Below, one piece after another: positions 1 to 5,934 of a stretch of DNA of 7,055 nucleotides. The position numbers and the translations under genes are program-made. The first letter of the stretch is position 1. Each line of letters starts with the position of its first letter. The notes beneath the pieces were generated by a model that saw only the letters and a list, made by a program, of their open reading frames with translations, had not been told where the DNA came from and did not search any database. Origin of the DNA: Chitinophagaceae bacterium (GTDB lineage Bacteria; Bacteroidota; Bacteroidia; Chitinophagales; Chitinophagaceae); NCBI GenBank assembly GCA_025351145.1, contig JANXWM010000223.1, forward strand, positions 1 through 7,055, written 5' to 3'.

Positions 1-1143
1 ACCACCGTTGACAGATGTTTTATAAAGATTATAAATCTTGCTTCCGTTGCGCTGACCAACAAAGACAACTTCTTTATTGTTGGGGTTCCAGCCATGCCAG
101 TAAGAAGGTGTACTGTCAGTAACCTGCTTTGGTGTGCCGCCTGTAAGCGGCAGCACATACACCGTAGAACCGCCGCCAGTCATGCCTTTGCGGTGACTGC
201 TGATGGCCAATGTTTTTCCATCGAATGAAATACCATGATCGTTATTGTTATTGATTACACCGCCGGTATTTAATTGTTGCGGCGTTCCGCCATCAATGGG
301 GATAGTGTACAACAAACCACCTTCGTTGAATAATAATTGTTTACCATCCGGCATCCAGTTGGGGGCTTCGAATCGGTTGGCAGATTCACGGATGATTTTT
401 CTTGTGCCATCAAACACATTGATGGTTTCGAGCCTGCAACCTACGTTCAACGGTTGCTGCGGAAGTAGTTTTTGCAGAGCCGGGCTTGGGCTGTAATCGT
501 TGGGGGCAGGTCTATCTATACGCACATTCCAAACCCTTGCCTGTTCAACAGCATTTGAATCATGTGAACAGATAAATAAACCAGCCAGCACACTGTCGGG
601 CATATCAGGCATTTCGTGTGAACCAACTTCCTGCAGAGGTTCGCCATAGTTGGCCACACGCATAATTATTTTTTTACCGGAGCGTTCTAATTGAATGATC
701 CTGTTGGGTGTTTTCTTGGGAAAGAAAATTTCATCCTGCGGGTCTCTCATGTACGAGCCTCTTAAAGAACGCCATTGTAAAACGCCAAGGCCATCGCCGT
801 GCGACACTGCAATAATACTGGCAGCGGCATCATCAGCAGATTCGCGTATCATCCAGCCAATTTTGCGGTGCTCGTTTCCTTTCTCTCCTTCAAATTCAAA
901 GTTGGCGGTGAGTATAAAATCGCCTGCTATTTTTTTATAGGCATATTGAAATTCATCCCTGTTGAACCAGATATTGTAACCGCCGCCTTTAAGGTTATAG
1001 GTTTGGGTTGCTTCATCATAAGAAGCATCGCCTTTAATTTTTGGGTGGCCAATATCGGCGTGATTTGAAAAAACTCCAACAGGGCTTTGTGCGAATATTA
1101 TTTGAGAGCAAAATACTAAAGCTATCGTTGATAAGTATCTCAT
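1..1143 (-). CDS. Exported TolB-like (PD40/WD40) beta-propeller protein, 3' end outside window
   Basis: The frame from the ATG at 1141-1143 stays open for 381 codons to the left edge, so this is the N-terminal part of a longer protein. Residues 1-19 form a signal peptide (hydrophobic core, likely cut near FAQ-S), implying export to the periplasm or cell surface. Residues about 40-215 look like a concanavalin/LamG-type or DUF1349-like beta sandwich (GWMIRESADD, HGDGLGVLQWRS, QARVWNVRI). From about 255 come PD40/TolB propeller repeats: NWMPDGKQLLF followed by IPIDGGTPQQL (262-292), ISFDGKTLAISSHRK then LPLTGGTPKQV (305-341), and WNPNNKEVVFVGQRNG (351-368), running into the edge. TolB-like propellers usually have about six blades, so roughly 150 or more residues may be missing. 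Families with this layout are often annotated as TolB family or transporter components; the ligand or role cannot be read from sequence. It is separated from the upstream unit by a terminator, so it probably has its own promoter. Confidence 0.8.
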   Translation of the reverse strand, partial: MRYLSTIALVFCSQIIFAQSPVGVFSNHADIGHPKIKGDASYDEATQTYNLKGGGYNIWFNRDEFQYAYKKIAGDFILTANFEFEGEKGNEHRKIGWMIRESADDAAASIIAVSHGDGLGVLQWRSLRGSYMRDPQDEIFFPKKTPNRIIQLERSGKKIIMRVANYGEPLQEVGSHEMPDMPDSVLAGLFICSHDSNAVEQARVWNVRIDRPAPNDYSPSPALQKLLPQQPLNVGCRLETINVFDGTRKIIRESANRFEAPNWMPDGKQLLFNEGGLLYTIPIDGGTPQQLNTGGVINNNNDHGISFDGKTLAISSHRKGMTGGGSTVYVLPLTGGTPKQVTDSTPSYWHGWNPNNKEVVFVGQRNGSKIYNLYKTSVNGG

Positions 1144-1281
1144 ATGGTTTTGGTTTAAAGAATTAATGGGAGCAATACAGTTAAGCAATCTTACAAAGGC
1201 AGGGTAAATTTATTCTTAGTTTTTGAATCTTTTGCATTTATAATTATCCATTCAATGCACTTTTATTACCGGCAGTATTTT

Positions 1282-1311
1282 AAATAAAAAACCTTCTGTA
1301 GAAACAGAAGG
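1282..1311 (-). terminator. Rho-independent terminator after the YceI/membrane-protein unit
   Basis: Read on the minus strand, the stem CCTTCTG / CAGAAGG (arms 1305-1311 and 1292-1298) has a 6-nt loop and is followed directly by TTTTTTATTT (1291-1282). It lies 53 nt beyond the stop codon of the 135-aa membrane protein gene and faces the right way. An overlapping inverted repeat AGGCCT (1309-1314 and 1319-1324) could form an alternative fold. Confidence 0.8.
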
Positions 1312-1364
1312 CCTAAACAGGCCTTCCAGGCCAGCTTATGAGACTATGTTGAATGTGTATTCTT

Positions 1365-1772
1365 TTAAAATGTTTTTATTTTCATGGTTTCTTTAAATAA
1401 AGGAGCCAATGTAAACCATGCAAGCGCCGGAAAGAAATGCATTGGCACTGCAAGGCCCGGGAACAGTTCCGGGTATTGTATATCGAGCGGCAACGAAAGC
1501 GATATGGGCAGTATTACACTGGCAAACGAAAGAATGGTAAAACTGAAGTTGAAAAAAATGTCAGCATTTTTATGAAGCCATTTTGTAATAAGCCAATAGC
1601 CAAGAGAAGCTACCAAACATGCACCCAGATTTACGGCAATAAGGCTTACCGTATTCAATACTTTTGAGAAATCAGCTTCAGTTGCAAAAAAATAAACCTG
1701 GTTATAAATAATGCACGCAAGTGCCGAAAATAATCCGGCACTTAAACCGTGATAAAATATTTTCTTCTGCAT
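1365..1772 (-). CDS. Four-helix inner-membrane protein of unknown function
   Basis: This 135-residue protein is almost entirely hydrophobic, with four predicted membrane segments near residues 7-30, 39-64, 71-94 and 107-127. Short polar loops separate them: TEADFSK after helix 1, KWLHKNAD between helices 2 and 3, and a proline-rich stretch PLDIQYPELFPG between helices 3 and 4. The tail KETMKIKTF is basic and probably cytoplasmic. I see no catalytic motif and do not recognise the family. The start is the first ATG, 5 nt after the stop codon of the YceI gene, with no Shine-Dalgarno; this tight spacing suggests co-transcription and perhaps translational coupling. In other bacteria YceI proteins are often encoded beside cytochrome b561-like membrane proteins, but this protein lacks the conserved paired histidines expected of a haem-binding b561, so I do not call it one. 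Confidence 0.75.
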   Translation of the reverse strand: MQKKIFYHGLSAGLFSALACIIYNQVYFFATEADFSKVLNTVSLIAVNLGACLVASLGYWLITKWLHKNADIFFNFSFTILSFASVILPISLSLPLDIQYPELFPGLAVPMHFFPALAWFTLAPLFKETMKIKTF

Positions 1773-1777
1773 ATCAA

Positions 1778-2305
1778 TTATGATTTTGTAACAGGAACAT
1801 TAATATCAACATGCACAATGGCAGCGCCATGTTCAGGTTCGGCGGTATTAACATTAAAATCCAAACGGTTAATATCAAAACCCGAAGTGAACACGTTGTT
1901 TGCGAATGTAAAAGGCATCGTAAATGGCTTTTGTACACCGTGCATTTCAAGTGTACCTTTTGCTTCGTAACCACCTGCTGTTTTTGCAATTGAAGAAGAA
2001 GTAAATTTTATCAGCGGATATTTTTCAGCGTCAAACCACTTATCGCTTTTGGCGTGTGTGTTCTTCATGCCATTGCCCGTGTTAATACTGGCTACATCAA
2101 GTGAAACATCAAATTTTGAAGCAGCCAGGTTCTTTTCATCGAAGCTGATGGTGCCCTTTAGTCCGCCGAATTCCCCCGAAGGATCTTTGCTGCTGAATTT
2201 AACAGAATAGCCATCCTGTATCGCCCAGTTCTGCGATTGAATAACGGTAAATGCTGAGGCAATAATAATGGCAATTGCTGCAAAGGGATAAAAGAACTTT
2301 TTCAT
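1778..2305 (-). CDS. YceI-family lipocalin-like periplasmic protein
   Basis: The 175-residue length matches the YceI family (about 170-190 aa), whose members have an extended lipocalin-like barrel that binds long isoprenoid or other amphipathic molecules in the periplasm. Residues 1-24 form a signal peptide or N-terminal anchor (MKKFF, then a long hydrophobic run). Family landmarks follow in order: NWAIQDGYSVKFSSK (26-40) corresponds to the usual W-x-I-D-x-x-H-S-x-V-x-F strand, with Tyr in the place of the common His; GEFGGLKGTISFDEKN (44-59); DVASINTGNGMKNTHAKS (70-87); WFDAEKYPLIKFTSSSI (90-106); and GTLEMHGVQKPFTMPFTF (117-134), the signature of the second half. RLDFNV (147-152) is also typical. 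The start is the only sensible ATG and directly precedes the signal peptide. A candidate promoter and a pair of direct repeats lie upstream. The family assignment is secure; the ligand is unknown. Confidence 0.92.
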   Translation of the reverse strand: MKKFFYPFAAIAIIIASAFTVIQSQNWAIQDGYSVKFSSKDPSGEFGGLKGTISFDEKNLAASKFDVSLDVASINTGNGMKNTHAKSDKWFDAEKYPLIKFTSSSIAKTAGGYEAKGTLEMHGVQKPFTMPFTFANNVFTSGFDINRLDFNVNTAEPEHGAAIVHVDINVPVTKS

Positions 2306-2332
2306 GGTTTTGATTTTTTATTTATGATGCGT

Positions 2333-2340
2333 CAAAACTA
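2333..2340 (-). promoter_or_regulatory. Candidate -7 promoter element for the YceI gene
   Basis: On the minus strand this reads TAGTTTTG, a full match to the Bacteroidota -7 consensus TAnnTTTG. It ends 27 nt before the ATG at 2305, which would leave a short 5' leader of about 20 nt. I do not see a convincing -33 TTTG/TTG at the expected distance, so an activator may be needed or the match may be chance in AT-rich DNA. Confidence 0.4.
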
Positions 2341-2369
2341 TTTACAAGCGAATGATATGAATATATAAA

Positions 2370-2400
2370 TGCGATGAAAGCTGAAAATGCTGCGATGAAA
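2370..2400. repeat. Direct repeat pair TGCGATGAAA, 21-bp period
   Basis: TGCGATGAAA occurs twice without mismatch, at 2370-2379 and 2391-2400, separated by 11 bases. The 21-base start-to-start distance is two helical turns, placing both copies on one face of the DNA. Relative to the candidate promoter at 2333-2340 they sit roughly 45-75 bases upstream of the predicted transcription start, where an activator would bind. LytTR-domain regulators such as AgrA bind pairs of about 9-bp direct repeats separated by 12-13 bp, and a LytTR regulator is encoded next door. Alternatively, TTCATCG on the minus strand also occurs in one end of the nearby repeat elements, so the pair could be derived from them. 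Confidence 0.5.
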
Positions 2401-2459
2401 AAACAACTGTTACTTTAAAAATATTTTTCAAATCCGGGATACCGGCATAGGTTTTTATG

Positions 2460-2685
2460 GCATCGTCCGTTGCGTCGCAATCCGTTCATCGTTTATATCA
2501 ATAATCATCTTCGGCATTCTCCGCAATGCCCGTAATAAAACATACACAACTTTTAAATGTAACAAATGCACGATGTTTTAAAACAGCAGCCAGCAGCGGG
2601 ATACAGGCATTTTCTTTATACGCGGCGATCTTCGCTTTGCTGCATTACTTTCTGCAGTACAAGAGTGCGACGCAAGAGGCGATGC
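2460..2685 (+). repeat. MITE/REP-like element, copy A (226 bp, non-coding)
   Basis: The ends are inverted copies of each other: GCATCG (2460-2465), 4 nt, TTGCGTCGCA (2470-2479) on the left, and TGCGACGCAA (2666-2675), 4 nt, CGATGC (2680-2685) on the right. Sixteen of 20 end positions match, with the four unmatched ones in the same place on both sides. TATG lies immediately outside each end (2456-2459 and 2686-2689), as a 4-bp target-site duplication would. The interior has no open frame of note; it contains a small hairpin GGCATT/AATGCC (2513-2530) and CTGCA/TGCAG (2640-2657). Both ends match copy B: 24 bases at the left end (2470-2493) agree at 23 positions, and 22 at the right end (2655-2676) agree at 21. 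Interiors do not align by eye. No transposase is present, so any movement would need help in trans. Confidence 0.75.
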
Positions 2686-2717
2686 TATGAAATTCTAAGG
2701 CCGGGAGCAAAAGATTA

Positions 2718-3428
2718 CTAATTATTTTTGCCTGTAATAGCTGCGAGTACATCGCGGTAGATATCGCCGGCAGGGAGTTCAAGATCACCGATAAAAACAC
2801 TGTTCTTTCTTATGGCGGTTATGTGGGCAATGGAAACGATATACGATTTGTGTATGCGTAAAAATTTGGAAGCCGGAAGCTCGTCTTCGATAGACTTCAT
2901 GCTCATGCGGGTAATAACGGGTTTGGTACTGCTTTTTAAATGTATTTTGATATAATCTTTTAAACCTTCGATCCATACAATATCTGCAATAACTACTTTA
3001 AGCAAACTGTAATCTACATTTAAGAAAAGATAATCGGGAGCTGCATCTGTTGACGAAGCGGGCCTGGATTTTAGCTGAAATAATTCGTTGGCTTTATTGC
3101 AGGCTTTAATAAATCTTTCCACTGCCACAGGCTTTACGAGGTAATCAACTACATCTAAATTAAAACCATCGAGTGCATACTTTTCGTAAGCTGTAATAAG
3201 AATAAACATAGGCTTTTCGGCGAGGCTCTGTATAAACTGCAGGCCCGTAAGCCCCGGCATTTGAATATCTAAAAAGATAAGGTCAACTTTTTGCTGCTGC
3301 AAAATTTTCATCGCTTCCAGCGGGTTGCTGCATGCCGCAACCAACTCCAGGTAGGGAACCTTGCTGATATTATCTTCCAGCAGTTCCAGTGCAAGCGGTT
3401 CGTCGTCTATGGCAAGGCAGCGCAGCAT
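2718..3428 (-). CDS. LytTR-family two-component response regulator
   Basis: The 236-residue protein has an N-terminal receiver domain (about 2-115) and a C-terminal LytTR DNA-binding domain (about 133-232). Receiver residues are intact: acidic pair D8-D9 in AIDDEP, phospho-acceptor D54 in IFLDIQMPG, T79 in LITAYEKYA and K99 in YLVKP. The linker SRPASSTDAAPD (121-132) is polar and flexible. The LytTR domain carries VVIADIVWIEGLKDYIKIH (145-163) and the hallmark FLRIHKSYIVS (189-199). It is expected to bind direct repeats in promoters after phosphorylation by the kinase encoded just upstream, with which it overlaps by one base (TAATG, stop and start sharing an A), a sign of translational coupling. 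Length and layout are standard for Bacteroidota LytTR regulators. The signal and the target genes are unknown; candidate repeats near the YceI gene are described separately. Confidence 0.95.
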   Translation of the reverse strand: MLRCLAIDDEPLALELLEDNISKVPYLELVAACSNPLEAMKILQQQKVDLIFLDIQMPGLTGLQFIQSLAEKPMFILITAYEKYALDGFNLDVVDYLVKPVAVERFIKACNKANELFQLKSRPASSTDAAPDYLFLNVDYSLLKVVIADIVWIEGLKDYIKIHLKSSTKPVITRMSMKSIEDELPASKFLRIHKSYIVSIAHITAIRKNSVFIGDLELPAGDIYRDVLAAITGKNN

Positions 3429-4462
3429 TAGTGTAGATTTAATTGTAATGATATGGTAAACCAGCCATCGTTCTTATTAATAAGCAATGTATGATTTTTG
3501 CCATACAATAAACTTAAACGCCTTTCCACATTTGTTAACCCAATGCCCGATGTTTTATCTTTTTCTTCTTCTGCACCAGGATTGAATTTATTACGCACCG
3601 TAAAATAAAGTATATCATTTTTTGCCCTTAATTCAATAGCTATTTGTGCGTTTTCTACCAGACCGGTACCATGTTTAAAAGCGTTTTCTACAAACGGTAT
3701 CAGCAGCATTGGTTCAATATTGTAATTGCCATCGAGCTCTTTTAAAGAAGTATGTATGGCAACATTTTTTCCGAACCGCTGTTGCTGCAGGTCTATATAG
3801 CTTTGCAGGTATTCTGTTTCTTTTTCCAGCGGCACCATGTCTTCATCCGTTTCATACAGCATATAGCGCATTAAAGATGAGAGCTTGATAAGTGAAGGTT
3901 CTAATTGGTCTGACTGCTTCCTGGCTAATGCCACCATATTGTTCAACACATTAAACATGAAATGCGGGCTTACCTGTGAACGGAGGAATAAAAGCTCTGT
4001 TTTAAGGTTTTCATTTTCCCTTTCCTTCATCAGATTATCAGATTTTATCTTGTCAAGTATCATGCTGTAAGCAGTACTGGCTGCAAGAATAAAGAGGTAA
4101 GGGAAGGTATTGTACACGAAAAAATTAGCAATGTTATATGGGGAATCCTTTACCAGGAAATTAAAAAACACATTGTGTATTACAGAAATAGCAAACAAAA
4201 TAAAAAGCTGTGCGCCTATATACAGCCAGAATTTCTTTTTTGAAATTAATTTGGGAAAAAGCACCAATGAATGAAGATAAAAGAAAGCGATCCATAGAAT
4301 ACTTGTAACAACATAAAATTTAATAAACCCGTCATTTGGAGGAGGTTTATGGGGATCGCTGGTTGAGGTGCGCATTAAAAATGGAAGCGTGAAAATAACC
4401 GACCATGTTAATGCATGAAGAAGCACTACTACCCATTTCTTATTGTACCAAGCAATTTTCAT
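3428..4462 (-). CDS. LytS-like membrane sensor histidine kinase (His_kinase family)
   Basis: The 344-residue protein begins with four predicted membrane helices (about 11-30, 50-69, 78-100, 112-135) without a recognisable periplasmic ligand domain; the longest external stretch, RTSTSDPHKPPPNDG (31-45), is short. A charged coiled-coil segment (136-160) leads to the phosphorylation site H167 in RSQVSPHFMFNVLNN, characteristic of the LytS/YehU-type His_kinase domain. The ATPase half shows the N-box PFVENAFKHG (257-266, N260) and the G-box SGIGLTNVERRL (305-316). It should autophosphorylate and pass phosphate to the LytTR regulator encoded directly downstream, overlapping by one base. Such pairs are common in Bacteroidota and act in envelope or surface-polysaccharide control in some cases, but nothing in this sequence shows the signal. 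The start at 4460-4462 gives a normal length; no Shine-Dalgarno is present. Confidence 0.95.
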   Translation of the reverse strand: MKIAWYNKKWVVVLLHALTWSVIFTLPFLMRTSTSDPHKPPPNDGFIKFYVVTSILWIAFFYLHSLVLFPKLISKKKFWLYIGAQLFILFAISVIHNVFFNFLVKDSPYNIANFFVYNTFPYLFILAASTAYSMILDKIKSDNLMKERENENLKTELLFLRSQVSPHFMFNVLNNMVALARKQSDQLEPSLIKLSSLMRYMLYETDEDMVPLEKETEYLQSYIDLQQQRFGKNVAIHTSLKELDGNYNIEPMLLIPFVENAFKHGTGLVENAQIAIELRAKNDILYFTVRNKFNPGAEEEKDKTSGIGLTNVERRLSLLYGKNHTLLINKNDGWFTISLQLNLH

Positions 4463-4573
4463 ACAGTCAAAGTAATGCGTAAAATATAATAAAAGAGGGA
4501 AGATTGCGACAAAAAGGAAAAAAATGGAGACGAAAGTAAGTGGAGGAACTGAAAATTGTCTTATATGTCATTT

Positions 4574-4627
4574 ACTGCTGCTACTGGTTATGCAGTATAA
4601 GAGTGCGATGCAAGTAAAGCTTCATAA
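4574..4627 (+). repeat. MITE/REP-like element, copy C (one end only)
   Basis: The 24 bases at 4591-4614 match the right end of copy A (2653-2676) at 22 positions; both differences are C in A and T here. An inverted pair ACTGC (4574-4578) / GCAGT (4592-4596) resembles the CTGCA/TGCAG pair at the same place in copy A. Just beyond the end lies AAAGCTTCATAA (4616-4627), identical to 5885-5896 inside copy B. The opposite end is not clearly present; GATTGCGAC at 4502-4510 is a possible worn trace. It looks like a decayed or truncated member lying between the sigma gene's terminator and the kinase start. Confidence 0.6.
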
Positions 4628-4646
4628 TAGATTCATCAGCATGGCC

Positions 4647-4680
4647 AATAAAAAAACCTCCCGAAATTGAATTCGGAAGG
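4647..4680 (-). terminator. Rho-independent terminator of the sigma factor gene
   Basis: On the minus strand CCTTCCGAA (4680-4672) pairs with TTCGGGAGG (4665-4657) in a nine-pair stem with one G-U, around a 6-nt loop, followed by seven T (4656-4650) and ATT. It begins 22 nt after the sigma gene's stop codon. This is a strong, correctly oriented intrinsic terminator that separates the sigma gene from the kinase operon. Confidence 0.9.
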
Positions 4681-4702
4681 CTCTTTAATACTTGAAACCA
4701 TT

Positions 4703-5560
4703 TTAGCCTAAGTATGCTTTTAAAGCATTGCTGTAACGGGCTTTTTGTAAACGTTTGATAGCTCTTTCTTTAATCTGGCGTATACGCTCTTTGGTAAGGT
4801 CATACTTCATTCCAATCTGCTCAATGGTAACACCATTTTCTCCATCCAGGCCAAAGTAGGCGTTTACGATCTCTGCCTCACGGGGGCTAAGAGATTTAAG
4901 TACACGCTTAATCTCTTCGCGAAGAGAATCTTTCATTACATCATCATCTGTATCATCGCCACCTTCCAGTAAGTCGCCCATAGCCACATCTTCTGCTTCG
5001 TGCACTGGTGCATCCAGGGATGTGTGTCTTGTGTTGCTCTGGAAAATGTTGTTGATCTCAGTCTCGCTCATTTCAAGAATGTCAGCCAACTCTTCTGTTG
5101 AAGGTTCGCGTTCGTGTTCCTGTTCAAAAGCCATGTAAGCCTTATTGGCTTTGTTGTACGTGCCAATTTTGTTTTGCGGCAGGCGAACCAAACGGCCCTG
5201 CTCTGCCAACGCCTGTAAAATGGACTGGCGAATCCACCATACCGCGTAAGAAATAAATTTAAAACCCTTTGTCTCATCAAAGCGCTGTGCCGCCTTTATA
5301 AGGCCGAGATTTCCCTCGTTAATAAGATCACTAAGACTAAGGCCCTGGTGCTGATACTGCTTAGCCACAGATACCACGAAACGTAAGTTGGCCTGCACTA
5401 ATTTGTCAAGCGCTCTCTGATCGCCCATTTTGATCCGCTGTGCCAGTGTGGTTTCCTCTTCGGGAGTGATCATTGGAATCTTAGAGATTTCCTGCAGATA
5501 CTTTTCTACGGCTTGCGAATCACGGTTGGTGATCTGAGTTGCGATTTTGAGTTGCCTCAT
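4703..5560 (-). CDS. rpoD: Primary RNA polymerase sigma factor (sigma-70, RpoD/SigA type)
   Basis: The 285-residue protein is a group 1-type sigma-70 factor that directs RNA polymerase to housekeeping promoters. Region 1.2 is at about 15-50 (VEKYLQEISKIPMITPEEE), region 2 at about 55-125 with the core-binding and promoter-melting sequence NLRFVVSVAKQYQ, LINEGNLGLIKAAQRFDE and FISYAVWWIRQSI, region 3 at about 126-200, and region 4 at about 222-275 with the helix-turn-helix GVTIEQIGMKYDLTKERIRQIKERAIKRL. It lacks the acidic region 1.1 and the long non-conserved insert of Escherichia coli RpoD; this compact form is the normal primary sigma factor of Bacteroidota, which reads TAnnTTTG rather than TATAAT. 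An acidic insert GGDDTDDDVMKD (200-211) precedes region 4. The start MRQLKIATQITNR matches the conserved N-terminus of this group. It is a single-gene unit with its own terminator. Confidence 0.95.
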   Translation of the reverse strand: MRQLKIATQITNRDSQAVEKYLQEISKIPMITPEEETTLAQRIKMGDQRALDKLVQANLRFVVSVAKQYQHQGLSLSDLINEGNLGLIKAAQRFDETKGFKFISYAVWWIRQSILQALAEQGRLVRLPQNKIGTYNKANKAYMAFEQEHEREPSTEELADILEMSETEINNIFQSNTRHTSLDAPVHEAEDVAMGDLLEGGDDTDDDVMKDSLREEIKRVLKSLSPREAEIVNAYFGLDGENGVTIEQIGMKYDLTKERIRQIKERAIKRLQKARYSNALKAYLG

Positions 5561-5629
5561 AGTGGATGATTACTGATTTATAGACATTTATAAGACCAAA
5601 AAACCTGAATGAATGTTGCTTCGAATTTG

Positions 5630-5637
5630 CAAAATTA
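5630..5637 (-). promoter_or_regulatory. Candidate -7 element, sigma gene (proximal)
   Basis: The minus strand reads TAATTTTG, a full match to TAnnTTTG, about 70 nt before the ATG. A TTTTG 23 nt further upstream, which is itself part of the distal candidate, could serve as the -33 element, so the two candidates may not both be used. Confidence 0.4.
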
Positions 5638-5660
5638 TCCTAAATGTAAAATTTAGCCTG

Positions 5661-5668
5661 CAAAAGTA
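5661..5668 (-). promoter_or_regulatory. Candidate -7 element, sigma gene (distal)
   Basis: The minus strand reads TACTTTTG followed by CAGG, a full match to the Bacteroidota TAnnTTTG element, implying a leader of about 95 nt. No clear -33 TTG is seen at 17-23 nt upstream. This or the proximal copy is the likely housekeeping promoter, which would make the gene read by its own product. Confidence 0.4.
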
Positions 5669-5782
5669 CAACAAATATGCCTAAGAATTACCCGTTATGT
5701 GTAAAAAGAACAGCTTTTTAAAATAATTGTAGTTATGACAACTAATTTTAGGGGTTTATTAGCCAGACTTTTATCCATTACT

Positions 5783-5934
5783 CATCGTTCCTTGCGTCGC
5801 ACACTTGTACTGAGGTAATTTTATGGAGCTTTCAACAGCCAACAGCCGCAGTACGCAAATCAGCAGCAACTGCGAATTAAAGCCAAAGCTTCATAAATAA
5901 TCCGAACGATGAAAGGATTGCGACGCAACGATGC
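5783..5934 (-). repeat. MITE/REP-like element, copy B (152 bp, non-coding, nested hairpin)
   Basis: This copy is in the opposite orientation to copy A. Its outer inverted repeat is CATCG, 4 nt, TTGCGTCGCA (5783-5801) against TGCGACGCAACGATG (5919-5933), where the right side lacks the 4-nt spacer. Inside lie TTATGGAGCTTT (5821-5832) against AAAGCTTCATAA (5885-5896), 11 of 12 paired, and CGCAGT (5847-5852) against ACTGCG (5869-5874). The three nested pairs would let the whole element fold into one long interrupted hairpin as RNA or single-stranded DNA. The end at 5791-5812 matches 21 of 22 bases of copy A's right end (reverse complement), and 5905-5928 matches 23 of 24 bases of its left end. 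No flanking duplication is visible. It ends 54 bases before the threonine aldolase start. Confidence 0.75.

Larger units (their letters stand above)
2306..2717. other. Intergenic spacer: YceI promoter region plus repeat element A
   Basis: These 412 bases hold no credible gene. The left third (2306-2400) carries the candidate promoter and direct repeats for the YceI gene. From 2460 to 2685 lies a non-coding inverted-repeat element, described separately. The last 32 bases lead to the stop codon of the LytTR regulator; I see no hairpin with a T-tract there, so that gene has no obvious intrinsic terminator. Confidence 0.7.
4463..4702. other. Intergenic spacer: kinase leader, repeat remnant C and sigma-gene terminator
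   Basis: These 240 bases contain no gene. From right to left on the coding strand come the terminator of the sigma gene (4647-4680), a partial copy of the repeat family (4574-4627), and an AT-rich stretch that must include the promoter of the kinase gene. I find no full TAnnTTTG match close to the kinase start, so its promoter is not placed. Confidence 0.6.

Noticed and set aside
245..1068. Plus-strand open frames of 81-89 codons within the first 1.1 kb
   Set aside because: They lie antisense to the 381-codon minus-strand frame that has a signal peptide and recognisable domains; their translations show no domain and are rich in Cys and Ser, as expected of a shadow frame.
4479..4486. TATATTTT-like match as a kinase promoter
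   Set aside because: It lacks the final G of TAnnTTTG and has no upstream TTG; the region is too AT-rich for such a match to mean anything.
4501..4520. GATTGCGAC as the missing left end of repeat copy C
   Set aside because: Only nine bases match, and the orientation relative to the remaining end differs from copies A and B; it is mentioned only as a possible trace.
5703..5744. Small inverted repeats AAAAAG/CTTTTT and TAGTT/AACTA in the sigma-gene upstream region
   Set aside because: Stems of 5-6 mostly A-T pairs are expected by chance in this composition and have no T-tract or neighbour that would make them terminators.
2460..5934. Repeat copies as a CRISPR array or attachment sites
   Set aside because: The copies are kilobases apart, unequal in length, and in both orientations, with no spacer pattern, cas genes, integrase or tRNA nearby.
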